DNA of 8,851 nt from JASEFH01 sp034679905 (GTDB lineage Archaea; Halobacteriota; Methanomicrobia; Methanomicrobiales; JACTUA01), in NCBI GenBank assembly GCA_034679905.1, contig JAXDAH010000190.1, positions 1 to 8,851 on the forward strand. The letters run 5' to 3'. Below the pieces are notes generated by a model. It was not told where the DNA came from and did not search any database. It worked only from the letters and a program-made list of their open reading frames with translations. Both the position numbers and the translations under genes were made by a program. Each line of letters opens with the position of its first letter. The first letter of the stretch is position 1. Positions 6,710-8,851 of this stretch are shown here, piece after piece.

Positions 6710-6949
6710 CAAAATCGGATCCTCCGCATCCGGTTCACCCGACGGCATGAAAAGGGTTCTCAAATGCATCCAGGGGATCGCCGCAGTCTCGGATCCGCAC
6801 TCGCGGGCACCCCTTCGCGGCACACCGGTAGTAGCCCCTCCCTCCGCGTAGGGGTCGCCCGCCGATTCCGGTCCGACCGATCCCCCATAGCCCCGCTCGC
6901 GACAACCCAAAAGAAGAAATACGGATGCAGCACTACTATTGGGACGAGT

Positions 6950-6969
6950 GGCACGCGCTACGGCGTGCC
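6950..6969 (+). promoter_or_regulatory. Perfect hairpin just upstream of the cupin gene
   Basis: GGCACGC (6950-6956) and GCGTGCC (6963-6969) are exact inverted repeats around a six-base loop. The hairpin ends 17 bases before the cupin ATG, and the GAGAGGTG ribosome site begins a few bases after it. It could be an operator or a 5'-leader structure. The rest of the 277-base gap (6710-6986) shows no gene, and only a weak A-rich stretch (about 6907-6921) that might hold the promoter. Confidence 0.4.
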
Positions 6970-6986
6970 GCGTGAGAGGTGTCTAG

Positions 6987-7388
6987 ATGAAGAAAGGTTT
7001 TGTCACGGATATCGAGAAGGAGACCGTAAAGAACACCGACTTTCGCCGGGTGCTCTACACCAGCACCTTCAGCCAGCTGGTGCTGATGAGCCTCAAGCCG
7101 GGCGAGGAGATCGGCATGGAGACGCACGACGACGTGGACCAGTTCTTCCGCTTCGAGCAGGGCGAGGGCATCGTCGAGATCGACGGCGTGAAGCACAAGG
7201 TAAAGGACGGCAGCGCCGTCGTGGTCCCCAACGGGGCCCGGCACAACGTCACCAACACGTCCAAGACCGAGGACCTGCGGCTCTACACGATCTACTCGCC
7301 TCCCGAGCACCAGGACAAGGTGGTGCGCAGGACCAAGAAAGAGGCAGAGGAGAGAGAAGAGCACTTCGACGGCAAGACGACGGAGTAG
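6987..7388 (+). CDS. Small single-domain cupin protein
   Basis: A 133-residue protein with one cupin barrel. The first cupin motif runs through GEEIGMETHDDVDQFF and EQGEG (residues 39-61), the second through DGSAVVVPNGARHNVTN (74-90). Likely metal ligands are E45, H47, D51 or Q52, and H86. The first motif lacks the second His of the classic HxH pair, as in several small cupins that use another residue. The last 25 residues are highly charged. The family is widespread and compact, but the substrate is not established; sugar isomerase-like, dioxygenase-like or purely binding roles are all possible. A good GAGGTG ribosome site at 6975-6980 supports the start. The gene appears to be transcribed alone, with a hairpin before it and a terminator after it. 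Confidence 0.88.
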   Translation: MKKGFVTDIEKETVKNTDFRRVLYTSTFSQLVLMSLKPGEEIGMETHDDVDQFFRFEQGEGIVEIDGVKHKVKDGSAVVVPNGARHNVTNTSKTEDLRLYTIYSPPEHQDKVVRRTKKEAEEREEHFDGKTTE

Positions 7389-7390
7389 AA

Positions 7391-7423
7391 CGGAGGAGCG
7401 GTCCCTCCCGCTGTTTTTCTTTC
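7391..7423 (+). terminator. Hairpin and T-run after the cupin gene
   Basis: GGAGG (7392-7396) pairs with CCTCC (7404-7408) around a seven-base loop, and a T-rich stretch TTTTTCTTT begins at 7413. Archaeal RNA polymerase stops at T-runs. The site lies between two convergent genes, directly after the cupin stop. Confidence 0.55.
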
Positions 7424-7440
7424 CTGCCTGTTCGGCTCGT

Positions 7441-7926
7441 TCATGGCCCTTTCGGGCCCGATCCAGCCTGTGCCTCTCGGACAATCGCCATCGTCGCCTC
7501 GAAATCCCGCATGCGGGCGAAGTCGGGCGTGGTGAAGACCAGGCGGTAGCCGTCGGGATCCCGCACCGCGAGTTCGCGGGTGTTCCAGGGGCGATCGACC
7601 GGCCCTTCGACGATATCGGCCCCGGCCCGCACAATCCGTGCGGCAAAGGCGTCGAACTCGGCGATGCGGTCGACGGGCTCGACGGAGAACGCAAGCGTGA
7701 TGGCGACGCCGAGGCCCGCCTCCGCCGCATCGGGGAGGCGGCGGGGCGCCAGCAGGATGTCCTGGTGCTTCAGGCGCCGCAGGTGCGCCAGGCAGGGGCG
7801 ACCGGCATCGTCCTGCATCCGGTATACCAGTTTGAAATCCAGGATGCGGGTGTACCAGTCCACGGACGCGGCGATATCCCGCACCTCGAGCGTGGGGAAC
7901 AGCGCCATCGGGTAGATCGCTTCCAT
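7441..7926 (-). CDS. VOC/glyoxalase-fold protein (bleomycin-resistance-like)
   Basis: A 161-residue protein with the paired beta-alpha-beta-beta-beta layout of the vicinal oxygen chelate superfamily. The first half begins FPTLEVRDIAASVDWYTRIL (10-29). The second half ends with TRELAVRDPDGYRLVF (116-131), the typical 'E-x-DPDGyx' strand. The position that carries the first metal His in true glyoxalases holds Thr (PTLEV), while the late Glu (E118) is kept, so a classic metal-dependent lyase or dioxygenase is doubtful. It may instead bind a small hydrophobic or antibiotic-like molecule. The start at 7926 has a distant GAGGAG 14 bases upstream; a second ATG at 7908 is possible. No partner gene is adjacent. 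The substrate is unknown. Confidence 0.83.
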   Translation of the reverse strand: MEAIYPMALFPTLEVRDIAASVDWYTRILDFKLVYRMQDDAGRPCLAHLRRLKHQDILLAPRRLPDAAEAGLGVAITLAFSVEPVDRIAEFDAFAARIVRAGADIVEGPVDRPWNTRELAVRDPDGYRLVFTTPDFARMRDFEATMAIVREAQAGSGPKGP

Positions 7927-8130
7927 GGTAATGTACTAATCTCCTCAACAGGCATAGGATCTCCGTGCAGCGATCGCCCGTTCCCATCATCTCTTGCGGT
8001 GTAGCTCCTCACCAGATCGAGGGCAGAGGATAGAGGAGCCTCTGGCTCCAGGCACAGAAACGATCCTCAAGCCGATGGGCGGCCTCCTCAAAGGGGTAGA
8101 CGCATCCATGGCATGCAGTTCGAGCGCCCC

Positions 8131-8138
8131 TTTAAATG
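8131..8138 (+). promoter_or_regulatory. TATA box for the flavin-binding protein gene
   Basis: TTTAAATG follows a run of C and lies 40 bases before the ATG at 8171. Transcription would start near 8158-8161, giving a leader of about ten bases that still includes the GCGGTGA ribosome site. The rest of the gap from 7927 shows no gene. Confidence 0.5.
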
Positions 8139-8170
8139 CAGGCATTCGTATATTCTTATGCGGTGAACGC

Positions 8171-8605
8171 ATGGATTTCGCCGATTGCCTGAAATTTGCT
8201 ACCGAAAACCCGGTTACGTTCATTGCAACGGTAGAAGGAGACCAGCCCCGCGTGCGGGCGTTCGCGATGTGGTTCGCAGACCGTACCGGCTTCTACTACC
8301 ATACCGGCACGCCAAAGCGCGTCTATCGGCAGCTGCAGAAGAACCCGAAAGTGGAGCTCTGCTTCTACGCCCCCGATCCCCGGAGTGCCGGAACGATGCT
8401 GCGTGTCAGCGGGAATGTGGAGTTCCCGGAGGATAAGACCCTGGAAGAGCGGCTGTACAGGGATCGCCCCTGGGTGAAGGATCTGCTGATATCCGCCCCG
8501 AAGGGCGCCCGCGTCGCTATCTTCCGCATAGCCCACGGGGAGGCGTACTTCTGGACGATGGAGAACAATATGCGGGAGTCCGAAGCACCCCGCGTACAGT
8601 TCTGA
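8171..8605 (+). CDS. Pyridoxamine 5'-phosphate oxidase-like flavin-binding protein
   Basis: A 144-residue split-barrel protein of the pyridoxamine-phosphate-oxidase-related group. Recognisable blocks are ENPVTFIATVEGDQPRVRAF (12-31), WFADRTGFYYHTGTPKRVY (34-52), LQKNPKVELCFYAP (55-68), LRVSGNVEF (77-85) and the C-terminal HGEAYFWTMENN (122-133). Proteins of this group bind FMN, and some archaeal relatives bind F420. They carry out small reductions or oxidations, and true vitamin B6 synthesis is not implied. The start at 8171 is chosen over the longer open frame because the family begins here with MDF, a GGTGA site lies five bases upstream, and a TATA box is at the right distance. It is probably a single-gene unit, divergent from the VOC gene. 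Confidence 0.87.
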   Translation: MDFADCLKFATENPVTFIATVEGDQPRVRAFAMWFADRTGFYYHTGTPKRVYRQLQKNPKVELCFYAPDPRSAGTMLRVSGNVEFPEDKTLEERLYRDRPWVKDLLISAPKGARVAIFRIAHGEAYFWTMENNMRESEAPRVQF

Positions 8606-8699
8606 GTCTCGGGTGCCCGCGGGAAAAATGCAGGTGGGAGCCTACCTCGCCCGTTACCATGAGAGGCAGAGAAGGCCCCACCCTCCCCTCCCGTCCGCC

Positions 8700-8851
8700 C
8701 TACTCGACGACGAGCGTTCCGGTCATCGTCGTGGGATGGATGTCGCAGCGGAAGAAGTATGTCCCCGGCAGCATCGGCGCTGTAAAATGGTAAGTGATTT
8801 TCGCCGGGCCGGTGATGACAGCCCCCAGAAAAACAGGATTTTCCGTAAGCT
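8700..8851 (-). CDS. Cupredoxin (type 1 copper protein), C-terminal part (partial)
   Basis: The last 49 codons of a gene that begins beyond the right end. The sequence reads LTENPVFLGAVITGPAK, then ITYHFTAPMLPGTYFFRCD, then IHPTTMTGTLVVE and a TAG stop. It has the final strands of a cupredoxin, with the copper-binding loop C-x2-H-x3-M in FRCDIHPTTM. The fourth ligand, an upstream His, would lie outside the window. Such domains carry electrons or bind copper and are usually exported and anchored to the membrane, but the N-terminus is not visible. It could be a free-standing plastocyanin-like protein or the end of a larger multidomain protein. Confidence 0.82.
   Translation of the reverse strand, partial: LTENPVFLGAVITGPAKITYHFTAPMLPGTYFFRCDIHPTTMTGTLVVE

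Noticed and set aside
8610..8623. CGGG-TG-CCCG and CCCGCGGG as a terminator after the flavin protein gene
   Set aside because: The stem is very short and is followed by an A-run, not a T-run, on the coding strand.

Overview
The window is GC-rich (except one AT-rich island at about 3290-3535) and reads as archaeal chromosomal DNA, most likely from a methanogen of the Methanomicrobiales type. This is inferred from an FmdE-family protein, soluble PAS histidine kinases with 'ITER' linkers, TATA-like boxes at a suitable distance before starts, and start codons with GGAGG-type ribosome sites. No rRNA, tRNA, CRISPR array, transposase or phage gene was seen.

Left part (1-1448, plus strand): the last codons of a FecCD/BtuC-type metal-chelate ABC permease overlap the start of its ATPase. 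The ATPase is followed 18 bases later by an FmdE-family protein with a C-terminal zinc ribbon. These look like one metal-uptake and metal-handling operon.

Middle part (1548-5328, minus strand): two soluble PAS histidine kinases (515 and about 432 residues) have very similar kinase cores and no attached receiver. They are separated by about 930 bases without an intact gene. That gap holds the AT-rich island, a pair of 13-base direct repeats 21 bases apart, a TATA-like box, and then what looks like a small membrane-protein gene on the plus strand. The small gene has a good ribosome site and start but its reading frame is broken twice.

Right part (5538-8851): a minus-strand pair consists of a small CxxC-containing conserved protein whose stop overlaps the start of an AlkD-like DNA alkylation repair protein. 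Then come a plus-strand cupin, a minus-strand VOC/glyoxalase-fold protein, a plus-strand pyridoxamine-phosphate-oxidase-like flavin protein, and the C-terminal part of a type 1 copper cupredoxin on the minus strand. These are mostly single-gene units with individual promoters, and a stress or housekeeping flavour is plausible.

No clear new multi-gene defence or mobile system is visible. The least explained stretch is the gap between the two kinases.
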